Assembly: GCA_036785705.1 (NCBI GenBank)
Contig: JAWUZG010000056.1
Span: 11,146,501-11,210,500, forward strand
Source of the DNA: Acanthornis magna
Lineage: Eukaryota; Chordata; Aves; Passeriformes; Acanthizidae
Reading direction: 5' to 3'
DNA: 64,000 bases
Shown: positions 1 through 10,600 of the stretch, piece by piece
How positions within the stretch are numbered: the first letter of the stretch is position 1
Layout of the letters: each line of letters starts with the position of its first letter
The notes under the pieces: model-generated
Database searches by the model: none
The model's input: only the letters and a program-made list of their open reading frames with translations
Told to the model about the DNA's origin: nothing
Translations under genes and position numbers: made by a program

Positions 1-982
1 AGCCAGTAATTAAACAATTCAACACCCCTTTTGCTTGATTAGAGAAAAAATTACAATTATTTTATATTATTCTACTTGTCACATGCAGTTGACATTTAGA
101 TGAGAAAAACCTGCAGCAGCCCAAATCTAAGCATTTGAAATGAATACTGCGAGCTGTCCTTGAACAAAACAGCAACACATATACATCCAGGGCAGATGCA
201 GGCTAATAGAGGCTCCTAATTTGACCCAGCTGATTACACCTCACAGTACCTGCTGGGTTACACTTGTAACAGAAAAAGTACCACTTTTCTCTAAGGGGGA
301 CTTCAGTCGCTCCCTACAGAACGGAATCTGAATTTATAAGCTGTTGAAAGACTTGGGAGTAGCACCAGCACAATGCCAGGATTCATTTACATTTAAACAA
401 CACTCACTGAGAAGTCAATACAAAGCTCAGCACAGCTCCACAGAGAAAATACAGTAGTTACAGAAAGGTAGAGGCACCTAAGTGTGAAAAGCAGAATTGA
501 AACCATAGGACAGAACTACTAAAGATAAGCAAAATGGAAACACGCTGACAAAAAAGACAGAGGAGGCAGAAAGTTTTGAAACATTCATCAACATGCAGAG
601 TATCCAAAACAAAGGATTTCTCTTTCTCCCTGTGCAGATGGCTCTGCTCAAGGAAGACCAGCGTGCTTTGGGTACAAAAAAAAAGGAAATTACATCTATC
701 TTGAAAACAGCTTCTAATTCATTACACATCACATGACTACGGCCACTAATTCATGTAAACAATAAAACTGAGATCCATTTGAAATTTTGACTATCCAAAA
801 TAAACTCTGAATCAGTTCTTGCTAAAAATTTGTCATTCTCCATTTCATCCTGCATTTTCAAACCATGTAATTTCTGCATATTAAAGGCCAGATCTTGCCA
901 AAATCCTGTAACATTTTGTGACAAAGTAGTTCTTCCTGGAACAGACATGAAGTGCACAGTCCATGTGGGTTTATTCAATACA

Positions 983-1204
983 TTAATTTTCATGTGGATT
1001 TTTATTTGAAACAATGGAAGATGATGAAGGACTATTTCTCTGAAGCTTTTTCTTTGCATCTATCTTACTTGGGTTATAATCAGAAGGTAAATGTACAAAT
1101 GCAGCCTCATAAAATTTTTCTTTTTCCTCACTTGACAGAATGATTGATACAGATGGGGTGACAGGAAATGCTTTAGAGCTGAACAAAGAAAACATTGTTA
1201 GCAA
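983..1204 (-). other. Exon-like ORF of unknown origin within ARNT2 intron 1
   Basis: A minus-strand ORF of 73 codons ends near 983 and has an unusually protein-like, hydrophilic composition (for example SSEEKEKFYEAAFVHLPSD). A good acceptor (TTTTCTTTGTTCAG) ends at 1179, and a GTAAGA donor begins at 1068. This would define a 110-base internal exon at 1069-1178. If the donor is ignored, the frame closes with TAA and is followed within a few bases by AATAAA, as a terminal exon would be. A second, overlapping minus-strand ORF at 751-1059 in another frame is also protein-like. The entry phase of the 110-base exon in its protein-like frame does not match ARNT2 exon 1. I do not recognise the family. 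It could be an unannotated nested exon, a decayed retrocopy, or chance. Confidence 0.25.
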
Positions 1205-4200
1205 GAAGTAAACTGTACCAATGGTTTATAGAGCAAGCACCCACCCACGATTCCTGGAATGTCACATTTTTGCCTGCGTCGTCCAGCAAATGTAATGTTT
1301 TGCACAAATTACATTACAGGATGGTGAAGGAGCACCCCTGACTTTGCAGATTTCTTTCCCACATAACCTTTCTTGAGCACATCCCTACAGTCAGAGAAGC
1401 AGCCTGGGTTGGTATCTGCACACTTCTGTACCCAGGGCAGCATCTCTGCTCTCCACAGAGCTGGCGAGACAGAACAGCTCATCCTGAGCTGATTCATCCA
1501 TCTCTAAATACTGCTGGCCAGCCAAAGACACTTTGCTATAGATAGACCAGAAAATCTGCCAGAGATCTACAACAAGAGCCGCGATCTAAATTCCCATCTC
1601 TTAAACTCAAGACCCCTCTTTCTCTTTTCTACAGCAAATTTTAATAACATTGTAATTTCTGCAGGTAGCACTGAATTAACACATTTTCCATTCTTGCTTG
1701 TCAGTTATGAAGCAGTAAGCCCCCCAAAATTACTCTGAACGACACATATATCTGATCTTCACAACCATTTAAGCATAATCTCTGAATACATCTTCATAAT
1801 GACAGCCCCATTTCTGTCCTCTTAATAACAATAATCACTACATCAACAGGGTTATTTTGCCTTGACTATTTTGAAAAGGCTATTTTTTTTCCCTTTTCTA
1901 CCTAATCTCTGTTGCAATTTTCTCTACTGGTACGAAATATCAGCAGCATCATATGGTATTACAGAAATCAGCAATATCTCTTTTGTTTCGCGTTTTTTTA
2001 GAGGCATGGGGAATCATTATTCTATTGAAAAAAAAAAAATTTGGAACTAACCACAAGCTATATATGGAAATTTTAAATAACTATTTTGTGATAGAAGAGA
2101 TATCCCAAAATGAAGTCTTTTGTATGCCCTACACCTATATATTAGAAATATAAGAATAATGACATTTTTTCAGTGCCAGTTACTGTGCAGTACACAGTCC
2201 TGAAGGACAAAACATTATCACAGCACAATTCAAGAGGCATTGGCATCTCATACCACAGTTTGACTAAATTAAGGACCAATTCTGCAGTACCAAAGCAATG
2301 AAAACAAGAAAAGAAAAATATCTGCAATATAAACCTCCCATTAGCTAATGAGTGTTCTAATTCTGAAACCTCTTTTTTTAAACTTTATCTTAGAATGATG
2401 ACTACTTTTTTGCATACCAGAAACATCAGAGCTCATTATAACTTCCATCACTACAACACTCCATTTACTCCCCAGGATGCTGTTAAATTGATTTTTTAGT
2501 TTACTGGATAGTCTGTATTGTAATGAAGGGCAGAGAGGCAGCAATAAAACACAACTTTTGGGCTTTGAGTTGAACGACTTTGAAATCTGAAACACTGAAG
2601 TAGATTTTTTTTTAATCATCAATTTCAAAGCTGGACGAAATCTAAAGAATGGCCAGATTGCCAACTTCAGAAAGCCAGCTCCTTTTGGGAATATGGACTG
2701 GGCAGCATCAAAAACCATTTTCCACAGCACTTAATACCTTAGTAACTTTAGTCCAAATGTAAGACTGGGTAACAAATTCTTTGGTTCTCAGAATGTCTAG
2801 TTGAAACAGGAGAATGATTTATCTCCACTTAACTCCCAAGTCAAACAAATACATAAAAACCAGAACCACCTCCCAGAACCCAATGCACTTGCCTAAACCA
2901 AGAGTCCAGATTTGGGGCTGAGTTACAGCTCTTCACAAATATAACATAAAATTTGCTGTTAACTCATTACAAACTGAAAGTAGAGAGAGCTTACTTAATA
3001 ATCTTTCTTCAAGATAAAACACCAATAATTTTCTATCTTGGATTATTCACAGGCTGAAAGTATGAATACTGTGGTTGCAACAGTAATGTCCTAAGCACCA
3101 GCAAACTCTTTCTCTCATGTCACAACCTCTCTCTCTACGCATTTCTAGTAGATGCCCTTTTGAGGACATGTTGTTCTCCACACCTCTGCATTTGGGGCGC
3201 TCTGTTTAAATATAAATCACTAAAAGGAGCTTTAGGGATTGCGTGAACAACCCAGCCACTTTTTTTCTTCAATTAAATATAAAAACACAACCCTAAGGAT
3301 TCATAAAATCTTAAAACATAGCCAAAAATGCATCATATGGGATCTTTCCTCTAAAGTAATTCTAGACAATCTCCACAATCTCATGATTTCTCTTGACTTC
3401 CAAGATTGTGGCATTTTGGCAATACATCTGTGTGTACTACTGGGGTGGTCCCTCCATCTAGGGACACCTCTCTGGGAAGAACTGAAAGGATGCAAACAGT
3501 TCATTTCACATCACCTGACCACAGCAGAAATTTGCTGCTCACCCATCAGGCTGAGCCAGACTGGAATTTATTACCCAAAACCAAGCAATGTCTCAGGAAA
3601 AAAAATTCCTAAACTCATTAAGAGGTTAATGTTTTCATCCCAACCTGGCTAACAGAAGAATCACTTCATGTGTTGCACTCAAGTTAAGCAAAATTTGACC
3701 CCAAAGTAACAACAGTTACGGACAAAGTTTGCATTCCAAAAATAATACATTTAAAACAGACATGGCACTAAGTTACTTTGCTGCAAGCAGTAATTTATGA
3801 AATGCTTGTTACACCTCCACAGTTTTTTTGTTCTTAAATCCCATTTAATATGCCAATCTTATTTCAGGAGGAAATAAATTAACTGTGATGCTTTGTGCCA
3901 ATGCAGATGAGCTTCCCACACACCTGTATTGTGTTTCACACTTCAGTTCGTCACCCAGAGTACGAGAAACCAACAAAGTACTCCTAACCAGACCTGTTCC
4001 CAAGGCGAAGCACACAGCAAGAGGAAGCAGATTATCTCACAGAGCCCCTCAGCTGTGTGGGGTGATGTCCAGCTGCAGCTCTGGGCAAACACCTTCACCA
4101 AAAAGAACTCTCAGCTCAGATCTAACACAGCCCAGGAAGCCCACAGAGGTGGCTTCACCCACACCACAAATTCGGTCACTGACACCGCAGGTCCCAGGAG

Positions 4201-6369
4201 GCTCAGACAGGAAAGGATGCAAACTGCTCCCCTTCCTATGAACTTCCCCAACTGAAACTCTCCATTAAAAAGTCATCAGTAGGAAAATGGATAAATCTGT
4301 ATCTATCACAAGAGAGAAGATGCTGCCACAGAGAAGTGCATGGTTCTGTAGGAACCATGAATCCCAGACCTTCACATAGTTACAGAACACCCAGGTTTTC
4401 TCTCTCCGCTAATCCACATTCCACTATCTAGAATATGACTAAAATCACATGTATTTATATTGTGGTAGCTGCAAGTTAATGTCCTGACTAAATTACCAAC
4501 TGTTATTAGAACCCCAGACAATTGCTTAATAAAAATTTAATCATATTGTAATTTCTAATCATCATTAAAGATGCTTAACAAGTTAATCTCTATTGTGCTC
4601 CCCTAACATTGCAGATCAGAAAGTCAACTGGTGCAAGGTGGCACAGCTTCACCAATACTAATAGAGCTATTTTCACGTTACTCCAGCTGAGAATCTGTCC
4701 CCAAGAGAAAACAGCAGAATTAAAATCAATTCATACAGATTTTGACTGTTTCCCTGCATTGCTTTGCAGATACTTTAAAAAAAAAAAAAATGAACGAAAC
4801 AAATTATGATTTAAAAAAGCCACAGTACAAGTCAAAGTATTTCACACAGTTCCATCTTCTGCTGTCCGCGGTAGAGCAAAGGCAGCATTTTGCTACAGAT
4901 TTCGGGGCTCCTTTGCTCACAGCTCCCCACATCGACTTTGCCCCTGATGTCTGACAACAACGCTCACGCACAGAAAACGTGGGAGGATCATTACCAGCCT
5001 GCGAGTTTGCCTTTCAGCTCAGATCCGCTCCAACCACCCAGATGGGAGCGGAATGATGCTCTGTAACCTCAGCCTTGCAGAAGGTGATCTTGGTTCACTT
5101 CAGGAAACCAACGTATTTCCTCATCCTCTCCACAGACCGGCAATCTGTGCTTCAGAGAGTTTGAGGACCACACTGCAAGTCAACTTTCACCATGTCACAT
5201 GCACAGAGATGCACACAGACAGCACACTTGGCTCCTCTTTCCCTATTTTTTTACATTGCTTTAATAATCCCATTACACTCCCTCAATTCATGAAGTGGTC
5301 ACAGGAGAACAACGGTGAAGCTCTCCTCAGAGGTAAGAGCAGTCTGTGCTTACTGTACCTCCTGCAACCACATCTTTTTGTGGTTTCAGCTGCAGGCAGG
5401 TGGGGGCAGAAAGTGGAAAGGGTTGGTGCAAAAGGGGCACTGGGCTCTGCTGTAACTCAATGGTTTCAGCACTGACCTCTAAATGGACAGGGCTGTTGCC
5501 TCAGTGTGGAGCTTGGAGAGCAGATGGGAGAATGGCAAACCAAACCCAAGTCAAAAAATGCTGCTTGGATCCTCCTCTGTCTGCAAAACTGATTGTAGCT
5601 GTGAGTGCATGCAGTGAAACTCTCTGTTATCATGCACAACATGGTACCCTGGAAGCTAAATAGTATTAATTTAATAACCTTCCATTAAATATTGATTTTC
5701 ATTAAATATGGAGAATTCTGATATTAAAACTTAATCTGACTGACAAATATCAGTTTCTGCTTACTGTACTGTCGCTTACTGAACCAAATTCATTGTTTAT
5801 ATCATAATATTTACTTTCAGTATGACAACTACACTACCAACTACAGCAGGATTTAATCTAATGAACAAGCTTTGAACATTAGTTGGCATTTAGTCAAGCA
5901 AGCCTTTAATTGTCAGAACTCAACCTGACTCTACAAAAAAATGACACAATGCAAGCACATATTAAAACAAGTAAAACTCAAATTGACCTTTAATAGCAAT
6001 ATTCTTCCTTAGTACTGAGCCCAGTGCAAGATCAGTTGTCCCATTTATTTCTGGTGTCAGATACTTGTTGATCCACATCAAGCTGACCCAAGTACATCTC
6101 CAAAACTCTACTCTGTCCTTTCATCCAAACTCACTTTATTCCATCACGTGCTGAGCAAAACAGATGCCGCATCTCACAGACACGTAACAAAACATCAGGG
6201 AACGTCCTCCCTCACAAAAAAGTCAATGGGAAAATTTTTGTAAGTTTCCTTTGTCAGTAAGTGTAGTACTAACAGCAAATATTTACTGCATCCTTTGGAA
6301 AGAAAACAAACACAGAGCACGTGCCGAGGTGCCCTTGGTCAGTTCCAAAGCCCTGGTTTGGTCCCACGA
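1205..6369. other. ARNT2 intron 1 sequence, no gene recognised
   Basis: The longest ORFs here (2341-2730 minus, 3239-3652 plus and 5053-5475 plus, 129-140 codons) show no domain or splice-consistent structure and are of a length expected by chance. A 14-base A-run lies at 4777-4790. A donor-like AG|GTAAGA occurs on the plus strand near 5334, without a partner exon. I see no recognisable transposon. Confidence 0.6.
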
Positions 6370-6753
6370 GCCGACAATGAAAGTGACAGACGGAGCGGCA
6401 GGGAAAGCCAACGTTGCTACTCAGGCAGGGCAGGCACGGCTCTGCCCGCTGCCGCACCGCCCGGCCCCGCTGCTCCCCTGCGCTGTGCCGCCAGTGCTTC
6501 TGCACAACTGTTCGTGTCTGCAGGGCTGCACCGAGCTCCGGCAGCCGGGGCCACAGGGGCGGCGTGCCCCGAGGAACCCGCCGGGCTCTCGGCTCTGCTG
6601 GCCCGGCTCTGCCCGGCCCGCGGCCCCCGGGGGCGGCGGGAGGAGCGGCGGGACCGCCCCGGGGCTGCGGACCGCGCCGGGCCGGGCCGGGCGGGGTGAG
6701 CCGGCGGCGGGGGCGTGTTGTGCGGCGGGGCCACTTGGGGCGAGACGGCAGCT

Positions 6754-6759
6754 ACTCAC
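6754..6759 (-). other. ARNT2: ARNT2 intron 1 splice donor
   Basis: Read on the minus strand, the exon ends in CCCG and the intron opens GTGAGT, a near-perfect U1 match. It leaves one base of codon 11 in exon 1 (phase 1). Without splicing the frame would read Gly-Glu and then stop, so splicing here is needed for a functional protein. Confidence 0.85.
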
Positions 6760-6790
6760 CGGGAGGGTTTACCGCCGCCGGCGTTGCCAT
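6760..6790 (-). CDS. ARNT2: ARNT2, first coding exon (partial gene)
   Basis: ARNT2 is a bHLH-PAS transcription factor. It is the general dimer partner of SIM1, NPAS4, HIF-alpha and AHR-type proteins, acts in the nucleus, and is prominent in brain and hypothalamus. Seen: on the minus strand an ATG at 6790 opens ten codons, MATPAAVNPP, then a single G, followed at once by a GTGAGT donor. Known: vertebrate ARNT2 begins with these ten residues followed by Glu. The split codon G|AA fits that Glu exactly, so both peptide and intron phase (1) agree. The start context is strong, with A at -3 and G at +4. The bHLH and PAS domains are all in later exons outside the window. Only 31 coding bases are present, so the call rests on a short match, but phase, donor, CpG-island setting and start context all support it. 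The frame also stays open upstream of this ATG, as is common in GC-rich leaders; the conserved start is preferred. Confidence 0.87.
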
Positions 6791-7266
6791 CTTGTCTCTG
6801 AGAAGAATTAAGACAAATGCAAGAGGGGCGGAGGGATGCTCTGAGCAGCCCGGGGGAGGCGCGGGAGGGGCAGGCGGCCGGCGCCAGGGCGGGCGGGCCG
6901 GGCGGCGCGGGGGCGGCGGCTGCTCCCGCCCCGGGACCGGCGGCGCTGCCCGCTCCGTGCGGGGCGGCCCAAGATGTCCGATGGCCCCGCGCCGCCTCTG
7001 CTCATGCGCCGCGCTCAGTGAGCATGTGCCGGGCGGCCGCACATGTGCGCTGGGCCCGCGGCCGCCGCTGCCCGGCCGGGACCCCCCGCAAGAACCGCCG
7101 GGAGCGGCCCCGACCCGGCCCCGGGCCAGCCGCCCCCTTCGGGGCTCGAACCCGCGGCCCCGGGGCGCGAAGTTCCCCGAGCCAGGGGCAGCCAGCGGGG
7201 CCCGCGGGCGGTGGGGCCGCGGGGCCGAGAGTGGGTGCGGCCCAGCGCCCTCAGAACCAGCGCGGG

Positions 7267-7646
7267 GAGTGGGGAGCTGCCCGTGACCCCCGGCACTGAG
7301 GGGGAAGGTTGGGGTGCTCTGTATCACCCCCTGAACTGAGGGGGAAGGTTGGGGAGCTGTCAGTGACCCCCGACACTGAGGGGGAAGGTTGGGGAGCTGT
7401 CAGTGACCCCCGACACTGAGGGGGAAGGTTGGGGTGCTGTCACTGACCCCCGACACTGAGGGGGAAGGTTGGGGTGCTCTGTATCACGCCCTGAATTGAG
7501 GGGGAAGGTTGGGGTGCTGTCCATCACCTCCAAAGCTGAGGGGGAAGGTTGGGGTGCTGTCCATCACTCCCTAAATTAAGGGGAAAGGTTGAGGTGCTGT
7601 CCCTCACCCCCTAAACTGAGGGGGAAGATTGAGCAGCAGGTCCCCA
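7267..7646 (+). repeat. G-rich 40-bp minisatellite, about nine copies
   Basis: A 40-base unit is repeated head to tail. Unit starts are at 7287, 7327, 7367, 7407, 7447, 7487, 7527, 7567 and 7607, preceded by a half unit at 7267-7286. The invariant core is TGAGGGGGAAGGTTGGGG, followed by a variable end (GTATCA, CAGTGA, CACTGA, CCATCA or CCCTCA). Units 2 and 3 are nearly identical, and units 1 and 5 share the GTATCA variant. The last two units are the most degenerate. The array begins exactly where the CpG island ends, about 480 bases upstream of the ARNT2 start codon. Each unit carries G-runs able to contribute to G-quadruplexes on the plus strand. A 40-base unit shifts reading frame every copy, so it is not a protein repeat. 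Confidence 0.97.
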
Positions 7647-10600
7647 TCACCCAAAGCTTAGGGGATGCCAAAGACGAGCTGCAGAACAATGTTACCGCCA
7701 TTTGTGTTGTCCCCAGACATCGACAACCTTCTCCCCGAGGTGACAGTGTCCTCTGGGACGTGGAAGGGGGACAGAGCCCCCGGAGTTCACACTCATCAAG
7801 TGTACAAAAGTATCGAGGAATTCAGAGACATTCTGTGCCCCTCCAGGTGGAGTGTATGAATGGTGTGGTTTTCCTCTGAAAACCTTAGTTTGCCTCACAC
7901 TGTGCTTGCTTTCACACTAAGTAGCACAACTGAGCAACTGATTCTTTGGAACTCAACTCACATTTCAAGGCTTTGCATTACAAACACAAGGACAATAAAT
8001 ATACTTTCAATGAAATTGGAGATTTTTCTCTTAATCTCATAACTCAGGTCGTCAAGGGGAAAAAACCCCAGTATCGCAGAATTACACTGAAAGATTTCTG
8101 AAAAGTTACTGGTGTAATAACTGCAGCAGTCACATGTAATGTGTGTGAAATACTGGAAAAAAAGTAATGAATTTTGATGGCTTTGTCATCCCCCTGGAAT
8201 GCCACAAAGGCCTGTTAATCTTTAAATGCCTGCCCATGGCTGTGCTCGGTTGCCCTGAACAGCCCTGCAGAAGTTGATGGGAGCACTCAAAATGAAAAGT
8301 TGCAAATCAATCCCTTGCTTTGCCAAATGAGTAACCTGAACCAGTTTATCCATTAAGATGTAAATTGGCAGAAAGACGGGCAAGCATGGAGGCTGTGTTT
8401 ACTCATTTCCCATAGAGGAGTTTAATCAGAACGGCACTAAACGCCCCTGGTTATCTAGAAAGTTTACTTTATCTTTGATTTATTGTGCTTTTCCCTATCA
8501 GATGTGGAGCTGTTTTTCTAAGCATCTTACTGCTTTAGTGCCTGCTGATGCTGTAGAGTTTTGGATGCTCAGCAGGCAATCTTAATTCTTATCTCAAGGC
8601 ATTTACCCTGCTAATACTAGACTGTTAATATCAGCAATTTTGTAAATGCAACTTATTTCTGTTCAGAGAAAACGTTGTGATTTGAGGGAATCTTGGTCAC
8701 AGTTTTTTTTAGACCCTTACCTTTTATGAGGACAGCAACGTTTGGAGTGACTTACCCTGCTGCGGAGTCATAGCTCAATTCCTTTAGATTTCTGTAAAGT
8801 CTGGTGTTCAGATTGCACAGGTAGTGCTGGTCATGAAAGCTTTTCCATGAGCCTCCATTGTGTCAGGTTACATACAGGCATAAAGGTTAAAAGGTCAAAC
8901 TCCTAATGCTATAATGATGGTAAAATACCTTATGAAACCAGAATTCATAGCATTAGGCACTTCTGAAGTGTTCTCTGAAGGCCTTTACAAGTATTCAGAG
9001 GTTCAATCTTATCTCTCTCTTACCAGAAAAGCACTAATATTTTTTATTTCGTTCCTATTTAGAGATAAGGAAGCCACCCCAAAAAAACCCGAGAGATCTG
9101 ACAGTGCACTATCGTAGCTTTCAACAGACAGATGGAATAAGTCCTACAAAGACTGAATATAAACCAACAAAACCACTCAACTGCCTGTGCTGTCCCCTTG
9201 CGTGATTTCCCGTGAGATGTTAGATTAGCCCAGAAAGAACACATTACAGGGTATTTGATATTGCGTTCTGCCTAAATAAGACCTTAGGGTTTAGAATGGA
9301 AAAGGTTCTGTCAAATCTGCTGTGATTCAGACACAATTATGCAAAATAAAGCTGCTTTTCTTTTTTTGTTTGGTGTGAGCTTTGTTGCCTCTCTCTGTTC
9401 AGTTTCACACGCAATTCTTTGTTCACTTAAATTGATTGAGGAATGAATTGATTTTCTCTCCTCCCCATCTTCTCTATCTTAATAGCCAGTATTAGCGGAG
9501 TCTTTCAGAATCCCTGAAACAATCCATAAATTAATGGAATTATTCTCTGTTTATCTGTAATACACTGCTTCCTTGCTATCTCGTCCTGAGCCTTTCCAGA
9601 TCTGTGGGGAGATCCATAACACTGGCAAGTGAAGAGAGAAAAACCATCGCTGTTCTTAAAATTGTGTTCTAGTTATGGTGAAGATGCACACTCTGTGTTT
9701 TACTTTCACTGTAATTTAAAGAACACGTACACAGTAAAGCAGGAAATCAATTTATTTATTGAATTCATGTTTCGCTAGGTTCGTGCTGAGCTGGGTATCT
9801 TGAAATCCTCGTTCCTATGGAATGAGGCTCCTGACAACAAAAGCAGGGACAGTGCTGGACTCTATCCTTGCACTTGCAAAGAGATTAAACAGGGCTGTAT
9901 CAATACCAAGCACAAAATATGATGGATATGCAAGATAGCAATATGCAAACTTTTCACTGTTCCTGTGTCACAGCAGGGGGTACGTCACCATTTTAATATA
10001 ATTACAAGCAAGTGTTGACTTGTAGCAACAGGAAAGTAAACGAATTAAGAAAAGTGATTTTTATCTCAATCTTGTTGTTATGTACCAGAGAATATCTGTT
10101 AGGTGTCTTTACAATGATTGTTTCCAATTTAGAGGGCTATTACCACTGATAGCAGTGCTCAGCGTACATGTGTATTCTTCATCTTGGCTGCAGAGGCAGA
10201 AATAGATCAGGTGAGCACTGAGGCACATTGAAACTGCTCCCCATGAACTCCTTTCCTTGGAAAGCTCAGCACTGCTCTGCCAGTTAAAAAAAACCGGACT
10301 TGGTAATTTTCAATGTGTTCATCCCATGCCATATACCAATAATTTCTAAATTATTTTATTTCTTTTAAATAGAGGAAAAGCAGGGATTTTTTTATTATTA
10401 TTTCCTTTGAAAAGCTAAAGACTTTCCAAGGTGGATGTGAACGGGTAAAAGACAGAGACAAGAATCACAAAAGGAAAAGGAAATAAATTGAAGCAAATGA
10501 GATTATATATTCACCGTCAAAAATGGATAAAAAATACCTTTGTTGTTTTTTACCAATTTATGAAAAGCCCACTTTAAAAACAACACTGAAAAACAAGGTC

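Larger units (their letters stand above)
1..6759 (-). other. ARNT2: ARNT2 intron 1, 5' part
   Basis: All sequence left of the exon 1 donor should be first-intron sequence of ARNT2, which runs off the window edge. I looked on the minus strand for exon 2, expected to begin with the rest of the Glu codon and then a Met-Ala-Ser-Asp-type sequence, and did not find it. A long first intron is usual for this gene. The segment is mostly AT-rich. Slightly more GC-rich stretches lie around 3.9-4.25 kb and 4.9-5.6 kb, without a recognisable element. An exon-like ORF at 983-1204 is listed separately. Confidence 0.72.
6370..7290 (-). promoter_or_regulatory. ARNT2: CpG-island promoter of ARNT2 with 5' leader
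   Basis: CpG dinucleotides are frequent and GC content is very high from about 6370 to 7290, in sharp contrast to the CpG-poor flanks. GC boxes (GGGGCGG type) are visible at 6556-6562, 6629-6636 and 6825-6831. The start codon lies within a CAAGATGGC motif, which resembles a YY1 site. There is an E-box CACGTG at 6318-6323 and a palindromic GCACATGTGC at 7039-7048. I see no obvious TATA box. This pattern is typical of a broad, CpG-island, multi-start promoter. The exact transcription start cannot be fixed from sequence, so the 5' leader is included here. Such islands are often bidirectional, but no plus-strand gene is recognisable. Confidence 0.82.

Noticed and set aside
2341..2730. 129-codon minus-strand ORF in intron 1
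   Set aside because: Composition looks like translated AT-rich DNA and there is no splice or homology support.
5053..5475. 140-codon plus-strand ORF with a donor-like AG|GTAAGA inside
   Set aside because: No recognisable domain and no matching acceptor or partner exon. ORFs of this length are expected by chance in 64 kb.
6414..7327. Long ORFs (up to 290 codons) on both strands across the CpG island
   Set aside because: They overlap in several frames, are Gly/Ala/Pro/Arg-rich and reflect the scarcity of stop codons in GC-rich DNA. Only the 31-base ARNT2 exon is supported.
7267..7646. CRISPR array or protein-coding tandem repeat
   Set aside because: The repeats are directly adjacent with no unique spacers, and a 40-base period shifts frame each unit. 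It is a minisatellite in vertebrate DNA.
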